Shown: positions 30,929 to 41,077, counted from the first letter of the stretch. The stretch: DNA of 63,852 nucleotides from Cryobacterium sp. Y82 (GCF_002929495.1 NZ_PJJJ01000023.1:1-63852), one strand, 5' to 3'. The notes: generated by a model not told the origin, from the sequence alone. Translations and numbers: made by a program.

Positions 30929-32202
30929 GCGGTTACCGCGATCGTTCGGCGGCTGCGCGCATCCGCTATAGAAAGAGGTGAACCACTCATGAACTGGCCA
31001 CCTTTCAGCACGGCGGTACGACGGCTCGCATCCTGTAGCAAGCGGATGTCCCGGTGCAGGTCGCCGTCCACGATGAGCAGATCGGCGAATTTGCCCGCCG
31101 CGACGGTACCGACATTGGCTGACATGCCCAGGCACTGGCTGGACTGGTCAGTGGCGACCGCGATCGCTTCTGCTTGGGTCATTCCGGCCTCGACCAGCAA
31201 TTCCAATTCCATCCCGGTGCGCCCGAATCCGTGGAACGGGTTGGTATCGGTGCCCGCCGCGATGCGCACGCCGAGTCGCACGGCCCGAGCAATGCTCTCT
31301 CGATGGCGCGCAGGCATGTCGGCGGTGTGGGCGCGCACGCTTGCCTGGGACAGGGTGCTGTGCCAGTTGGAGATGCACATTGTTGGAACATACCATGTGC
31401 CGCGATCAGCCATTTCGCGCGCGCACTCTTCGGTGAGATAGGTTCCGTGCTCAATGGTATCGACGCCAGCCTGCACGGCCAGGATCGCGCCGGGGTCACC
31501 GTGGGCGTGTGCGCACACCGGGATCCCCTCGATGTGCGCCTCGTCCACGATGGCTGCGAGTTCTTCCTCGGTGAACAGCGGGCGGTGCTGTCGTCGTGCG
31601 GCGAACGTCATGCTGCCCGACATGGCAACCTTGATGACGTCGGCGCCCATGCGAATAACCTCTCGGACCTTGGCCCGGGCAGCCACCGGGCCGTCGCACC
31701 ACGGTTTGGGCAGGCCAGGCCAGATCTCGTACCGCCCGCGGGAATTGATCGCGCCGCCCGACACCGGGTGGTGATCCATCAGCGAGTTCGTCGGCGACAC
31801 AATGATCAGCGAGGTCTGCAAACGTGGACCGGGAATGACTCCGCGGTCAACGGCTTCGACGAACCCGCGTTCCAAACCCCCGAGATCGCGGGCCGTGGTG
31901 ATTCCCGCCTCCACCGTCACCTTCAGGGCAGCCACGGTCTGGGACACCAGCAGTCCAAGCGGTTCCGGGTGCGCGACCAGGCTCTGCGCCCACCCGGCGT
32001 GGTGCGTATGGCAGTCGATAAGGCCGGGCATCAGGGTGGCACCGCCCAGATCGACGACCTCGACCGTGCTGGGAAGGGGGCGATCGTCGGTCACCTCGAC
32101 AATACGTTCGCCATCGATAATCACGGTCGACCGTGCGCGGGCCGGGCCACCGGTGCCATCGATGAGACGAGCGTTGACAAGGGCACGCAGCTGGGGGGTC
32201 AT
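30925..32202 (-). CDS. Amidohydrolase family protein (imidazolonepropionase/prolidase-like)
   Basis: A 425-residue metal-dependent TIM-barrel hydrolase. Metal and active-site motifs: LIDCHTHHAGWA (HxH), VIKVAMSGS (carboxylated-Lys position), VCAHAHGD, TIEHGTYL and AAGTDTNPF (catalytic Asp). This set is that of the Xaa-Pro/N-acyl amino acid-hydrolysing amidohydrolases. The ATG at 32202 is preferred, since earlier residues are not conserved. As the first gene of the operon with an amino-acid importer and M20 enzyme, it is likely to hydrolyse an amide or dipeptide. Confidence 0.88.
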   Translation of the reverse strand: MTPQLRALVNARLIDGTGGPARARSTVIIDGERIVEVTDDRPLPSTVEVVDLGGATLMPGLIDCHTHHAGWAQSLVAHPEPLGLLVSQTVAALKVTVEAGITTARDLGGLERGFVEAVDRGVIPGPRLQTSLIIVSPTNSLMDHHPVSGGAINSRGRYEIWPGLPKPWCDGPVAARAKVREVIRMGADVIKVAMSGSMTFAARRQHRPLFTEEELAAIVDEAHIEGIPVCAHAHGDPGAILAVQAGVDTIEHGTYLTEECAREMADRGTWYVPTMCISNWHSTLSQASVRAHTADMPARHRESIARAVRLGVRIAAGTDTNPFHGFGRTGMELELLVEAGMTQAEAIAVATDQSSQCLGMSANVGTVAAGKFADLLIVDGDLHRDIRLLQDASRRTAVLKGGQFMSGSPLSIADARSRRTIAVTA

Positions 32203-32400
32203 GACGGGCTCGTTTCGGGAGGTTGAAAGAAGGGTAGAGGCGCGCACCTCGCGCACTCGCCAGCGCCGACCGCCGCACGGTTCCAGATTCTTCGCGGAAG
32301 TTCGTGGGACAGGCAGTTTTCAAATTGTATCGCTGCATAGACAGGACATCTATATGATGAACAGAAATGGCCAGTGACATTCGCCGTGAGGGGCTACCAA

Positions 32401-32499
32401 ATGTTGATGACCGAAGCTGACCGGGAGGTTTTTCTGGGTCGTGGAAGCGGTGCAGCAAGTGCGAGGCCACGCCGGTATGCCGGGCCAGTGACGTTATGA
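32401..32499 (+). CDS. Possible short leader ORF before the M20 fragment
   Basis: ATG at 32401, 32 codons, ending TGA at 32497-32499, which overlaps the ATG of the next frame at 32496 (ATGA). The peptide starts MLMTEADREVFLGRGSG and becomes Arg/Ala-rich. The overlap suggests translational coupling, but no family is recognised and it may be a fragment of an eroded gene. Confidence 0.3.
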   Translation: MLMTEADREVFLGRGSGAASARPRRYAGPVTL

Positions 32500-33164
32500 C
32501 CATGGACGATGTCTACGCCCACATTGATTCCGGGTTTGCCGCAGCGCTCGACGAACTCGCCTGTCTCGTTCGCACCGCCGGCGTGAGTGCTCAGCCCACA
32601 GACGACCTTGCCGTGTGCGCCCAGATCGTGCTGAACAGTGTCTGCACGAGTGGTCTGCGCGCGCACCTGATCGAGGGCTATGGACCGCCGGCGGTGTACG
32701 GCGAACGCGTCGTCGATCCCGGTCTGCCGACCGTACTCATTTACGGGCACTACGACGTGCAACCGGCGGATTTTGATGCGCGATGGCATGACGATCCGTT
32801 CAAGTCGACCATTCGAGCCGGTCGCGTGTTCGGGCGTGGCACCGGCGAGCTTCCGGTTAATGTAAAGGTGCTCATTGAGGGCGAGGACGAGATTAAAAGC
32901 CCGCATCTGGCCGAACTCGTCCGCGACAACCGGCACTTGTTGGCGGCCGATCTCGTCATTACGTCGGAAAGTCCCGTGCATCGCAACGGTACTCCGCAGC
33001 TCGTGCTCGGCACTCGCGGACAGCGCGGCGTTGAGTTGCGCACCCGCGGGGCGAACCGGGAGGCGCACCCTGGAAGCCTCGGCGGGCTGCTGCCCGAGAA
33101 CTTTGACCTGTCGCGATTCACAGACGAGATGAGAATTTTTGCCACCATCCTCGGTATTTTTTAG
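32496..33164 (+). pseudogene. M20 family dipeptidase, truncated and internally deleted
   Basis: The first 222 residues of a family usually about 450-470 long. YGHYDVQP (metal His/Asp) and GEDEIKSPHL (Glu pair, normally GEEEIGS) are recognisable. Between FGRGT and GELPVNVK about 20 residues are missing, including the Asp of the expected GRGxSDxKG metal motif. After TRGQRGVE...HPGSLGGLLP the frame turns into an unrelated tail and stops, so the lid and C-terminal catalytic parts are absent. It cannot be an active peptidase. It is divergent from the amidohydrolase operon and may once have belonged to it. Confidence 0.8.
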
Positions 33165-33435
33165 CCTGAATCCGCGCTCTACTCCGTTCTCCCGCCGATC
33201 GATACGATCAGGCTAAACACCCCGTCGCGCCGGTGACTGACCGGTCAGCAGTCGCAAAGTATGCCACGACAGAACACACGTGACCGATAATCAGGGGTTT
33301 CGCAGAAAATCGTGAGGTTTTGTTCAATAAGACCGGGCATGCTGGCGGCCTCGCCCGCGCCACCCCGAAGTGCACGGGCCAAAAACCCAGCGAACGGGCG
33401 TACCTAGCGTCCATCATTCGCGCCAGATGAAGGAC

Positions 33436-34347
33436 ATGCGCCCAAAACACACGGAAACGCCCCATGCCCACGTTGCCCTCCCAAACACTCAAATTCACCG
33501 TAAGATGCGCAAACCACGAACCCGCCGACATGAGATTGCCGTAGCGACCGGTACCGTACTCGTTATTGCCGGCCTGGTCGCCAGCAGCGGATTCGTCGCC
33601 CAATCGGCCGATGCCAGGCAGGGCAGCGTCGCTGCCACGGCCGTACTCGCCGAAAGCAGGGGCCTGCAGGGCGATCAGCTCGACTTCTACGTGCAGCGCG
33701 GCGAGACCATCACGCGCGATAACGCATCCGCTGCGCTCAGCGAGGCCCACGTCGTCATCGCTGCCAGCCAAAGCAAAGTGGACGCCACCACTCTCAGCTC
33801 GGTAGTCAGCTCGCTGGCCAGCTACGCGATCCTGCCCATCGAACGGGTGGAATCGCTCACGGCCGAGGCGAAGGCAGAGACCGCGTCGGTCGCTGCCGCC
33901 ACGGCTGAGGTCGACCGCGTCGCCGCCGAGGCTGCTGCGGCTGCCGCGGCCGCTGCGGCTGCTGAAGCAGCGGCTCAAGCCGCAGCGCAAGCAGCTGCCG
34001 AAGCCGCTCGCATGCAATCCCTCGCGGGCGGCAATTCCGTCGACGGTGCGCGCGCTACAGCTCGTTCGATGGCCGCCTCGCAGTACGGCTGGGCCGAGGA
34101 CCAGTTCAGCTGCCTCGATCGGTTGTGGCAGAAGGAATCCGGCTGGAACTACGCGGCCCTCAATTCCAGCAGTGGTGCGACCGGAATTCCCCAGGCACTT
34201 CCCGGTAGCAAGATGGCGTCGGCTGGCAACGACTGGGCGACCAACGCCACGACGCAGATCAGCTGGGGCCTTGGCTACATCAAGGCCTCATCTTACGGAT
34301 CGCCGTGCGCAGCCTGGTCGCACTCGCAGTCTGTCGGCTGGTACTAA
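33436..34347 (+). CDS. Secreted transglycosylase-like cell-wall protein (APF/SLT-like)
   Basis: A 303-residue exported protein. A basic N-terminus is followed by a hydrophobic signal (IAVATGTVLVIAGLVASSGF) with a probable cleavage near SADA. A long Ala-rich coiled-coil-like segment (about 145-190) leads to a C-terminal domain of about 100 residues: YGWAEDQFSCLDRLWQKESGWNYAALNSSSGATGIPQALPGSKMAS. Here FSCLDRLWQKESGWN carries the catalytic Glu of lysozyme-like transglycosylases. AAGGAC sets the ATG at 33436. It probably cleaves peptidoglycan. No clear ydaO riboswitch is seen upstream. Confidence 0.85.
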   Translation: MRPKHTETPHAHVALPNTQIHRKMRKPRTRRHEIAVATGTVLVIAGLVASSGFVAQSADARQGSVAATAVLAESRGLQGDQLDFYVQRGETITRDNASAALSEAHVVIAASQSKVDATTLSSVVSSLASYAILPIERVESLTAEAKAETASVAAATAEVDRVAAEAAAAAAAAAAAEAAAQAAAQAAAEAARMQSLAGGNSVDGARATARSMAASQYGWAEDQFSCLDRLWQKESGWNYAALNSSSGATGIPQALPGSKMASAGNDWATNATTQISWGLGYIKASSYGSPCAAWSHSQSVGWY

Positions 34348-34701
34348 AAGCGGTTGGTGTTGTCCGTTTATGTGCCGGTCACGACCGAATCGACGAGCAG
34401 CTGTCTATTTCCGGGTGGCCGGCCGCAGGTTCTGCGACGACGTTCCAGAGTGCAGGGCCCGGCGCTACGATGGGCGAGCAAGGGTTTCCATGATTGAGTT
34501 CGGCGAGGCACACCGACGTGCCCGTTGCAGGAGCCCGCACACGCAGTTCGTTTGTGTGCACAGTGCGCTGGTTGTTGTTCGCAGGTTTCCGGTCATTGCC
34601 GTGCCAGATTCCCACCCGGGAATGTCGGCGGTGACCGGTAGCTTGTGAGCGTAACCAAGCCGCACCCGCACGGCGATGAATTTGATGGAGGCGTTTTTTC
34701 G
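34348..34701. other. 354 bp without a convincing gene
   Basis: This lies between the wall protein and the glutamate dehydrogenase gene. Short frames on both strands show no domain. A GGAGG at 34686-34690 serves the ATG at 34702. The upstream promoter cannot be placed with confidence. Confidence 0.4.
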
Positions 34702-37700
34702 ATGTCGTCTGGTTTCACCCGAACGGGTCTGTCCCCAGCGGGTCTATTCCCCTTAGGCCCAACGTTCGAAACGTTCATAGATGATTACTACGAGCATCTA
34801 ACAGGCGAAGATGCGGCGAGCTATACCCCCGAGCTTCTCGAGGCTCGGGCGCGGGCCCACTGGCAGGTCGCGCAGCACCGGGTGCCGAAGACCGCGACCG
34901 TCGAGATTCACAGTGAAGCCGGTCGCAGTGTCGTCTATATCGTCACCGACGACATGCCTTTTCTCGTTGACTCGGTCACGGCCGAGCTGGTGCGCCAGCA
35001 CTCCGCCATCCACCTGGTCGTGCACCCCCTGCTCATCGTCGCTCGCAGCAAGTCCACGAACGACCTCGTCGACATCAACCGCATCCCGACCAGCGTCGGC
35101 GTCTCCAGTGCCGGCGTCTCCAGCGGTGATACCTCTGCCATGCCCAATATCGCCCACCTCATCGCTACCGGTGATGATGCTTCACACCTCGAGTCCTGGA
35201 TCGCCATCGAGATCGACAGCACGAGCGACGACGAGCAGGCCAGCCTTATCGCCGGGTTGAGCGCTGTGCTCAAAGACGTGCGGGCCGCGGTCGAAGACTG
35301 GCCGCTCATGCGCACCAAGGCCATGCAGATCGCCAAAGCGCTCGACACAATCGTTGATGCCGAGCACATCAAAGACCTTCACCAGACCCAGCAGCTCTTG
35401 CAGTGGCTCGACGAGGGCAATTTCACTTTTCTCGGCTACCGCGAATACAACCTTGAAACGCAGGGCGGCGAGGATGTGCTCACTCTCATCCAGGGCAGCG
35501 GCCTCGGCCTGCTGCGTTTTGCCGACGACCGCCACCAGGTTCAGCACCTGACAGATGCCGGCCGTCAAAAGGCGCGCGAGCGTACCGCCCTGGTGATCAC
35601 TAAGGCCAACTCCCGGTCAACCGTGCACCGTCCCGCCTACTTCGACTACATCGGAATCAAGAGTTTCGATGCCTCCGGCCAGGTCGACGGTGAGCAGCGT
35701 TTTATCGGTCTGTTCGCCGCGAGCGCGTACACCAGTTCGGTCACCGCCGTTCCGGTGCTGCGCGAGAAGGTCACGGCTGTGATGACCGAAGTCGGTTTTC
35801 CGCCCGAGTCGCACAGCGGAAAAGACCTGCTCGGCATCATGGAAACCTATCCTCGTGACGAGCTGTTCCAGATCGAGGTGCCCGCCCTCGTCACGGCGTC
35901 GCTGGCTATTCAGCGTCTGCAGGAACGCCGTCGTACCCGCCTGTTCCTGCGACCCGACATTTACGGCCGGTTCATGTCGGCGCTGGTGTACCTTCCGCGT
36001 GACCGCTACAACACCGGCGTACGACTGCGCATCGAGAAAGAACTACAGGAGACGTTCAAGTCGGAGTCGCTCGATTTTGAAGCGCGGATGACCGAGTCTG
36101 CGCTCGCGCGCTTGTTCTATCGCATCCGCTTGCCCAAAACTGTCTCGGCGGAGTCCGTCGATGTCGCCGCGCTGGAGCAACGCCTGGCCAGAGCCGTTCG
36201 ATCCTGGTCCGAGGGAATCAGTGACGAACTGGGTGAGACACACTCGGTTGAAGAAGCAAAGCGGTTGGCCGACGTGTGGGCCAACGCTTTTCCCGACAGC
36301 TACCGGGTCGACTACGAAATTACCGACGCGCTGGAAGACATTGGGCGATTCGAGGCTCGTGCCGCGGAGGTGGCGGCATCCGCGCAGGCGCACACCCGCC
36401 CTGGGCTGCACGTATACCTGCCCAGAACGACTGGTGACCCGGGCGAAGACGCCCGCATCAAGCTCTACATGACCGAACCGAAAAGCCTCAGCCAGATTCT
36501 GCCGTTTCTACAGAACCTCGGCATCGAGGTGCTCGATGAAGTGCCGTTCGACATACAGACCGCTGACGGGCGCCGCTTCTATCTCTACGACCTCGGCTTG
36601 CACTACCCGGCCGGAGTTGACCCGGTTGCGACCGGAACGTTGCTCGCCGACTCTTTCGGCGCGGCCATCAGCGGAGCCATCGAATCCGACAGCCTCGACC
36701 GCCTGGTATTGCAAGACGGCATGCCCTGGCACCGGGTCATCATCCTGCGCAGTTACGCCAAGTACCTGCGGCAGATCGGTAACACCAACTCCTACGGCTT
36801 CGTCGCAAACGTTCTTCTCGCCAACCCGGCCGTCACCCGCGGCCTCGTTGCCCTGTTCGAGGCCCGTTTCGACCCCGACCTCACTGACGACGAGCGGATG
36901 CTCCGCGTCGCCGACGTGCGCGAACAGCTGCGGGTCGCGATGGAGCAGGTCGTCACCCTCGACGCCGACCGTGTGCTGCGCACGTTCGTCACTCTGATCG
37001 AAGCGTCGCTGCGCACGAACTTCTTCCAGTACAAGCCCTATCTCAGTATCAAGCTCGACCCGTCACAGATCGCGCAGATGCCTTCACCCAAGCCCATGTA
37101 TGAAATCTGGGTGTACTCGCCGCGGGTGGAGGGTGTGCACCTGCGCTTCGGCAAGGTAGCCCGCGGCGGGCTGCGCTGGTCCGATCGCCGTGAGGATTTT
37201 CGTACCGAGGTGCTCGGCCTGGTGAAGGCGCAAACGGTCAAGAATGCCGTCATCGTGCCCACCGGCGCCAAGGGCGGATTCTTCGCCAAGAAGTTACCCG
37301 ACCCCGGTCTTGACCGTGCGGCGTGGATGTCCGAGGGTATCGACAGCTACAAGACGTTCATTCGCGGGCTGCTCGACCTGACCGACAACCTGGTGGCCGA
37401 GGCCGATGGCGAGCATGTCGTTGCACCACACCGGGTGGTGCGCCATGACGACAACGACAGTTATCTTGTGGTCGCCGCTGATAAGGGCACGGCATCCTTT
37501 TCCGACATCGCCAATGGGCTGGCCGCAGAGTACGGCTTCTGGCTCGGCGATGCGTTCGCCTCCGGTGGATCGGTCGGCTACGACCATAAGGAGATGGGTA
37601 TCACCGCCAAGGGAGCCTGGGAGTCGGTCAAGCGCCACTTCAGCGAACTCGGTGTTGACACACAATCCGAAGACTTCACCGTTGTCGGTGTCGGCGATAT

Positions 37701-39573
37701 GTCCGGTGACGTGTTCGGCAACGGCATGCTGCTGTCCAAGCACATTAAACTCGTCGCGGCCTTCGACCACCGACACATTTTTCTCGACCCCAACCCGGAC
37801 CCAGCGCTTTCCTCCGTCGAACGCGCCCGGTTGTTCGAACTGCCGCGCTCATCCTGGGCTGACTACGGGGCCGACCTGATCAGCGCCGGTGGTGGCGTCT
37901 TCCCGCGTCAGGCCAAGGTCGTTCCGATCTCGCCCGAGGTGCGGGTCGTGCTCGGGCTGCCAGAGGGGACCACTCAGCTGAGCCCGCCTGAATTGCTGCG
38001 GGCGATTCTATTGGCGCCCACCGACCTGCTCTACAACGGCGGCATCGGCACCTATGTCAAAGCGAGTAGTGAATCGGCCGCGCAGGTTGGCGATAAAGCC
38101 AATGACAGCATTCGGGTCGACGGCAAGGATTTGCGGGTCAAGGTCGTCGGGGAGGGCGGCAACCTCGGGTTCACGCAACTCGGCCGCATCGAAGCCGCGC
38201 TCGCCGGGGTCATCCTCAACACGGATGCGATCGACAACTCGGCCGGGGTGGACTGCTCCGACCACGAAGTCAACATCAAGATCTTCGTGGACCGAATGGT
38301 CGCCGCCGGCAAGCTCGACCCGGCCGAGCGGGCAGGGTTCCTCGCCGAGATGACCGACGAGGTCGGGCGACTGGTTCTTGTGGACAACGTCGACCAAAAT
38401 ATTCTGCTGCTCAACGACCGTGTGCTGGTGAACAACTGGAGCCCGAGCTACGAGCGCCTCATGAACTGGCTTGAAGAATCGGGAGATCTGCAGCGCGAGC
38501 TGGAGGCCCTGCCGACGACGGCCACTCTGCGGGAGCGCCTGGACCGAGGGCAGGGACTGACCAGCCCGGAGTTGAGCGTGCTCGCCGCCTACGCCAAGAT
38601 CGAGCTGGCCACCGCGCTGCGCGACAGCGATCTGGCCGACGACCCGTGGTTCGGCAGTACCCTGCGCCGCTACTTCCCGACGCACCTGTCAGAACGTTTC
38701 GATGCCGAGCTGGACACGCATCCGCTTCGCCGAGAGATCATCGCGACCGTCGTCGCGAACGACATGATCAACCTCGGCGGCATCACCTTCGCCTTCCGCG
38801 CGATGGAGGAAACCTCGGCTAACTCAGCGACGATCGCGCGAGCTTTCGTGGCTCTGCGCGAGGTGTACGACCTCGACTCGATGGTCGACGAACTCAACGC
38901 GCTGCCGTCGTCGTTCCCGACCGAGAAATGGACGGCGATCCACCTGGACATTCGCCGTCTGCTCGACCGTGCCGTGCGCTGGCAGGTCAATCACGGCAGC
39001 AACATGCCCGTCAGTGAGGTGATTGCAAAGTACAAGCCGCAGATCGCGCTGGTGCGCGCGCACCTCGGCGACTTTCTGCAGGGCACCGATCGAAAGCGCC
39101 TCGAAGTGCAGGAAGAAAAGGCCAGAGAATGGGGTTTGCCCGACGACCTCGGTCGCCGCTGGTCGGAATTGTTTGAGGCTTATGCGCTGCTCGACGTGGC
39201 CAAGATCGCGGCCAGAGCAGACGTGCAGGTCACCCAGGTCGCCGAAATCTATTACACGATCTATAACCGGTTCGGCATCGACAATCTGCTCGAGCGAATC
39301 ACCAAACTGCCGCGCAAGGACCGCTGGCAGGCCCTCGCGCGCGCAGCCCTGCGCGACGACCTCTACTCAACCGTCGCAGACATGACTCGGTCCGTGCTGG
39401 GCGAAACGGATACCGGTGCTGCCGACGAGCGCCTCCTCGCCTGGGAAGAACTCAACGCCGAACAGCTCGGCCGGGCTCGCAGCGTGTTCGACGAGGTCAA
39501 CTCGCTCGCGCAAGACGACATGGCGTCGCTCTCGGTCGCCGTGCGCCTGCTGCGTTCCATCGTGCGCCGCTAA
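34702..39573 (+). CDS. gdh: NAD-specific glutamate dehydrogenase, large (L_180) type
   Basis: A 1623-residue enzyme that deaminates glutamate to 2-oxoglutarate with NAD+. The length matches the 180-kDa class. The N-terminal regulatory half contains RLRIEKELQETFKSESLDFE. The catalytic core (about 800-1200) has FGKVARGGLRWSDRREDFRTEVLGLVKAQTVKNAVIVPTGAKGGF, VGVGDMSGDVFGNGML and GEGGNLGFTQLGRIE. A long helical C-terminal domain follows. GGAGG precedes the ATG at 34702; a GTG at 34645 is less likely. Alone in its operon. It would allow growth on amino acids, in line with the hut and peptidase genes. Confidence 0.95.
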   Translation: MSSGFTRTGLSPAGLFPLGPTFETFIDDYYEHLTGEDAASYTPELLEARARAHWQVAQHRVPKTATVEIHSEAGRSVVYIVTDDMPFLVDSVTAELVRQHSAIHLVVHPLLIVARSKSTNDLVDINRIPTSVGVSSAGVSSGDTSAMPNIAHLIATGDDASHLESWIAIEIDSTSDDEQASLIAGLSAVLKDVRAAVEDWPLMRTKAMQIAKALDTIVDAEHIKDLHQTQQLLQWLDEGNFTFLGYREYNLETQGGEDVLTLIQGSGLGLLRFADDRHQVQHLTDAGRQKARERTALVITKANSRSTVHRPAYFDYIGIKSFDASGQVDGEQRFIGLFAASAYTSSVTAVPVLREKVTAVMTEVGFPPESHSGKDLLGIMETYPRDELFQIEVPALVTASLAIQRLQERRRTRLFLRPDIYGRFMSALVYLPRDRYNTGVRLRIEKELQETFKSESLDFEARMTESALARLFYRIRLPKTVSAESVDVAALEQRLARAVRSWSEGISDELGETHSVEEAKRLADVWANAFPDSYRVDYEITDALEDIGRFEARAAEVAASAQAHTRPGLHVYLPRTTGDPGEDARIKLYMTEPKSLSQILPFLQNLGIEVLDEVPFDIQTADGRRFYLYDLGLHYPAGVDPVATGTLLADSFGAAISGAIESDSLDRLVLQDGMPWHRVIILRSYAKYLRQIGNTNSYGFVANVLLANPAVTRGLVALFEARFDPDLTDDERMLRVADVREQLRVAMEQVVTLDADRVLRTFVTLIEASLRTNFFQYKPYLSIKLDPSQIAQMPSPKPMYEIWVYSPRVEGVHLRFGKVARGGLRWSDRREDFRTEVLGLVKAQTVKNAVIVPTGAKGGFFAKKLPDPGLDRAAWMSEGIDSYKTFIRGLLDLTDNLVAEADGEHVVAPHRVVRHDDNDSYLVVAADKGTASFSDIANGLAAEYGFWLGDAFASGGSVGYDHKEMGITAKGAWESVKRHFSELGVDTQSEDFTVVGVGDMSGDVFGNGMLLSKHIKLVAAFDHRHIFLDPNPDPALSSVERARLFELPRSSWADYGADLISAGGGVFPRQAKVVPISPEVRVVLGLPEGTTQLSPPELLRAILLAPTDLLYNGGIGTYVKASSESAAQVGDKANDSIRVDGKDLRVKVVGEGGNLGFTQLGRIEAALAGVILNTDAIDNSAGVDCSDHEVNIKIFVDRMVAAGKLDPAERAGFLAEMTDEVGRLVLVDNVDQNILLLNDRVLVNNWSPSYERLMNWLEESGDLQRELEALPTTATLRERLDRGQGLTSPELSVLAAYAKIELATALRDSDLADDPWFGSTLRRYFPTHLSERFDAELDTHPLRREIIATVVANDMINLGGITFAFRAMEETSANSATIARAFVALREVYDLDSMVDELNALPSSFPTEKWTAIHLDIRRLLDRAVRWQVNHGSNMPVSEVIAKYKPQIALVRAHLGDFLQGTDRKRLEVQEEKAREWGLPDDLGRRWSELFEAYALLDVAKIAARADVQVTQVAEIYYTIYNRFGIDNLLERITKLPRKDRWQALARAALRDDLYSTVADMTRSVLGETDTGAADERLLAWEELNAEQLGRARSVFDEVNSLAQDDMASLSVAVRLLRSIVRR

Positions 39574-39650
39574 GCATCGGGTGACGGGGGAATAACTCAC
39601 CCGTTGCCAACACTGCCGACTGGTGTCTTCGGCTGTCGCGACAACGGCGC

Positions 39651-39884
39651 TCAGGTATCCCAGCCGCGCGCCGGGAGATTGTCGAGCCAGTCCTCGAGCG
39701 AGACCGAACTAATCGTGCCGCCACCGCGCGGGGTTCCGTGCGCTGGCGGAACGCGAGACGATGATTGCTGATCGAAATCGACGACCGGAAGGATGGTCAC
39801 AGTCGTTGGCAGAAGGGCTATTCCACCGGAAGTCGATGCCTCGCCGGAGAGCCTGCTGATTGGATGTAGGAACGTGTGAAACAT
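39651..39884 (-). CDS. Small hypothetical protein
   Basis: A 77-residue frame with an ATG at 39884 after CAGGGG, starting MFHTFLHPISRL and ending in SLEDWLDNLPARGWDT. It is hydrophilic with no membrane segment and no recognised family. The Trp/Asp-rich end looks protein-like and codon use fits the neighbours. Confidence 0.5.
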   Translation of the reverse strand: MFHTFLHPISRLSGEASTSGGIALLPTTVTILPVVDFDQQSSSRVPPAHGTPRGGGTISSVSLEDWLDNLPARGWDT

Positions 39885-40049
39885 TGGGACCCCTGACTCG
39901 GTGCGGTCAAAAACTGCTACCGGGGTCCGGGGTAACACTTCGACGTTACGCGTAAAAGTGACTAAACATCAATAGCTCCATTATTAACGGTAGAAAAACT
40001 CTCCAGCAGAAAAGCCAGGGAATCTTTGCGCAGGAGCGAACCTGGTCGG

Positions 40050-40373
40050 CTAAGTCAGGGAGACAATGACGATGGCGGCGGTCATCCAGAGCGGCATCGC
40101 CAGGACCATGAGTCCGAGGCCGACCCACTGCAGCCGCGCGTACGCCACGTTGATGTTGCCGCGATTGCGGGTGCGCACGATATCGACCACCGAGATGACC
40201 ATGCCGATAAACATGAGCGGAGACACCATGAGCAGCACGAGAATGTTGAGCGGCACGTCGCGCACAGACAAGCTCACTGCCACGCCTGGCACGCAGTAGA
40301 CGACGAAAAGTGCCGCGCTGATCCAAAGCGAAATAGGAATGGGTCGCGTCGACGTAGTGTTTGTTGCGTGCAT
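40050..40373 (-). CDS. Hypothetical membrane protein
   Basis: A 107-residue protein with three hydrophobic helices (about 14-35, 40-62 with NILVLLMVSPLMFIGMVISVVDI, and 82-105 with WVGLGLMVLAMPLWMTAAIVIV) and the short basic loop RTRNRG. No family is recognised. The ATG at 40373 is chosen because upstream residues are not membrane-protein-like. It follows the mycoredoxin-like gene by 56 bp in the same direction. Confidence 0.7.
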   Translation of the reverse strand: MHATNTTSTRPIPISLWISAALFVVYCVPGVAVSLSVRDVPLNILVLLMVSPLMFIGMVISVVDIVRTRNRGNINVAYARLQWVGLGLMVLAMPLWMTAAIVIVSLT

Positions 40374-40429
40374 GATGCTACCCCCGTTAGTGCCTGCGAT
40401 TTCTGACAGTAGCACGGGGTGAAGCTGGG

Positions 40430-40702
40430 TCAGCTGATACAGCCGAGTTGGGTGAGCCTGGTGCGTACCTCGGCGTCGCTCGGCTCGACCAGGTGCGTGT
40501 CGTCGGGAAATACGATGACGGGAATGTTGGTGCGCCCGCTGATCGCGCGGGCGCGGTCGGCGCCGTCCTCGACGAGCAACAGATCGACGTAGTCGTAGTC
40601 CACCTCGAGGCGGTCGAGCAATGACTTGGAACGACGGCAATCGCTGCACCACTGCGCTCCATACATCGTGATGCGCGGCGCAGGAGCAGTCGTTTCAGTC
40701 AT
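40430..40702 (-). CDS. Glutaredoxin-like protein (mycoredoxin type)
   Basis: A 90-residue thioredoxin-fold protein with a WCSDCRR active site (CxxC near residues 19-22) and TNIPVIVFPD (cis-Pro loop). The compact length and the absence of a GSH-binding GG pattern fit actinobacterial mycoredoxin-1-like enzymes. Those reduce mycothiol mixed disulfides in the cytosol. The fold and active site are seen; the mycothiol link is family knowledge. Confidence 0.85.
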   Translation of the reverse strand: MTETTAPAPRITMYGAQWCSDCRRSKSLLDRLEVDYDYVDLLLVEDGADRARAISGRTNIPVIVFPDDTHLVEPSDAEVRTRLTQLGCIS

Positions 40703-40764
40703 AACGACAACTCTAGGCGGCGCACCTGAGTGTCTCGGTGGGGCAGTACCCGTACCCTGAATCC

Positions 40765-41055
40765 ATGCCTTCTTATCGCGTCACCATGAGTATCGACTCC
40801 CTGCACTCGGGAACCGCGCCCGCCACGGTCGTGCCGAGGGCAGCTGCGGCCGTCGCCGAATTCACCACGGTGGAAGCCTCCGACCTCACGATCGTCGCCG
40901 GCGCAGCCCGAGTCGTCGTGCGTTTCTCAGCGGATGACGCGGCGTCGGCCCTACAGATCGGCGCCCACGTTGTGGCAGATCTGCGGGTTGTTGCCGAGCT
41001 GCGGGCGTCGCTGGTCACCGAGCGAGTCAAGGGAACCTGGGTGCCGGTGCACTGA
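40765..41055 (+). CDS. Small conserved-type hypothetical protein
   Basis: A 96-residue alpha/beta protein starting MPSYRVTMSIDSLHSG and ending TERVKGTWVPVH. Alternating strands and Ala-rich helices suggest a compact fold, and it has no signal or membrane segment. No family is recognised. It is followed 22 bp later by a strong terminator. Confidence 0.6.
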   Translation: MPSYRVTMSIDSLHSGTAPATVVPRAAAAVAEFTTVEASDLTIVAGAARVVVRFSADDAASALQIGAHVVADLRVVAELRASLVTERVKGTWVPVH

Positions 41056-41077
41056 ACTCGATGTTCGTGCGTTAGCG

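Noticed and set aside
33165..33435. c-di-AMP (ydaO) riboswitch expected upstream of wall-hydrolase genes
   Set aside because: I could not find its conserved core; a covariance-model search would settle it.
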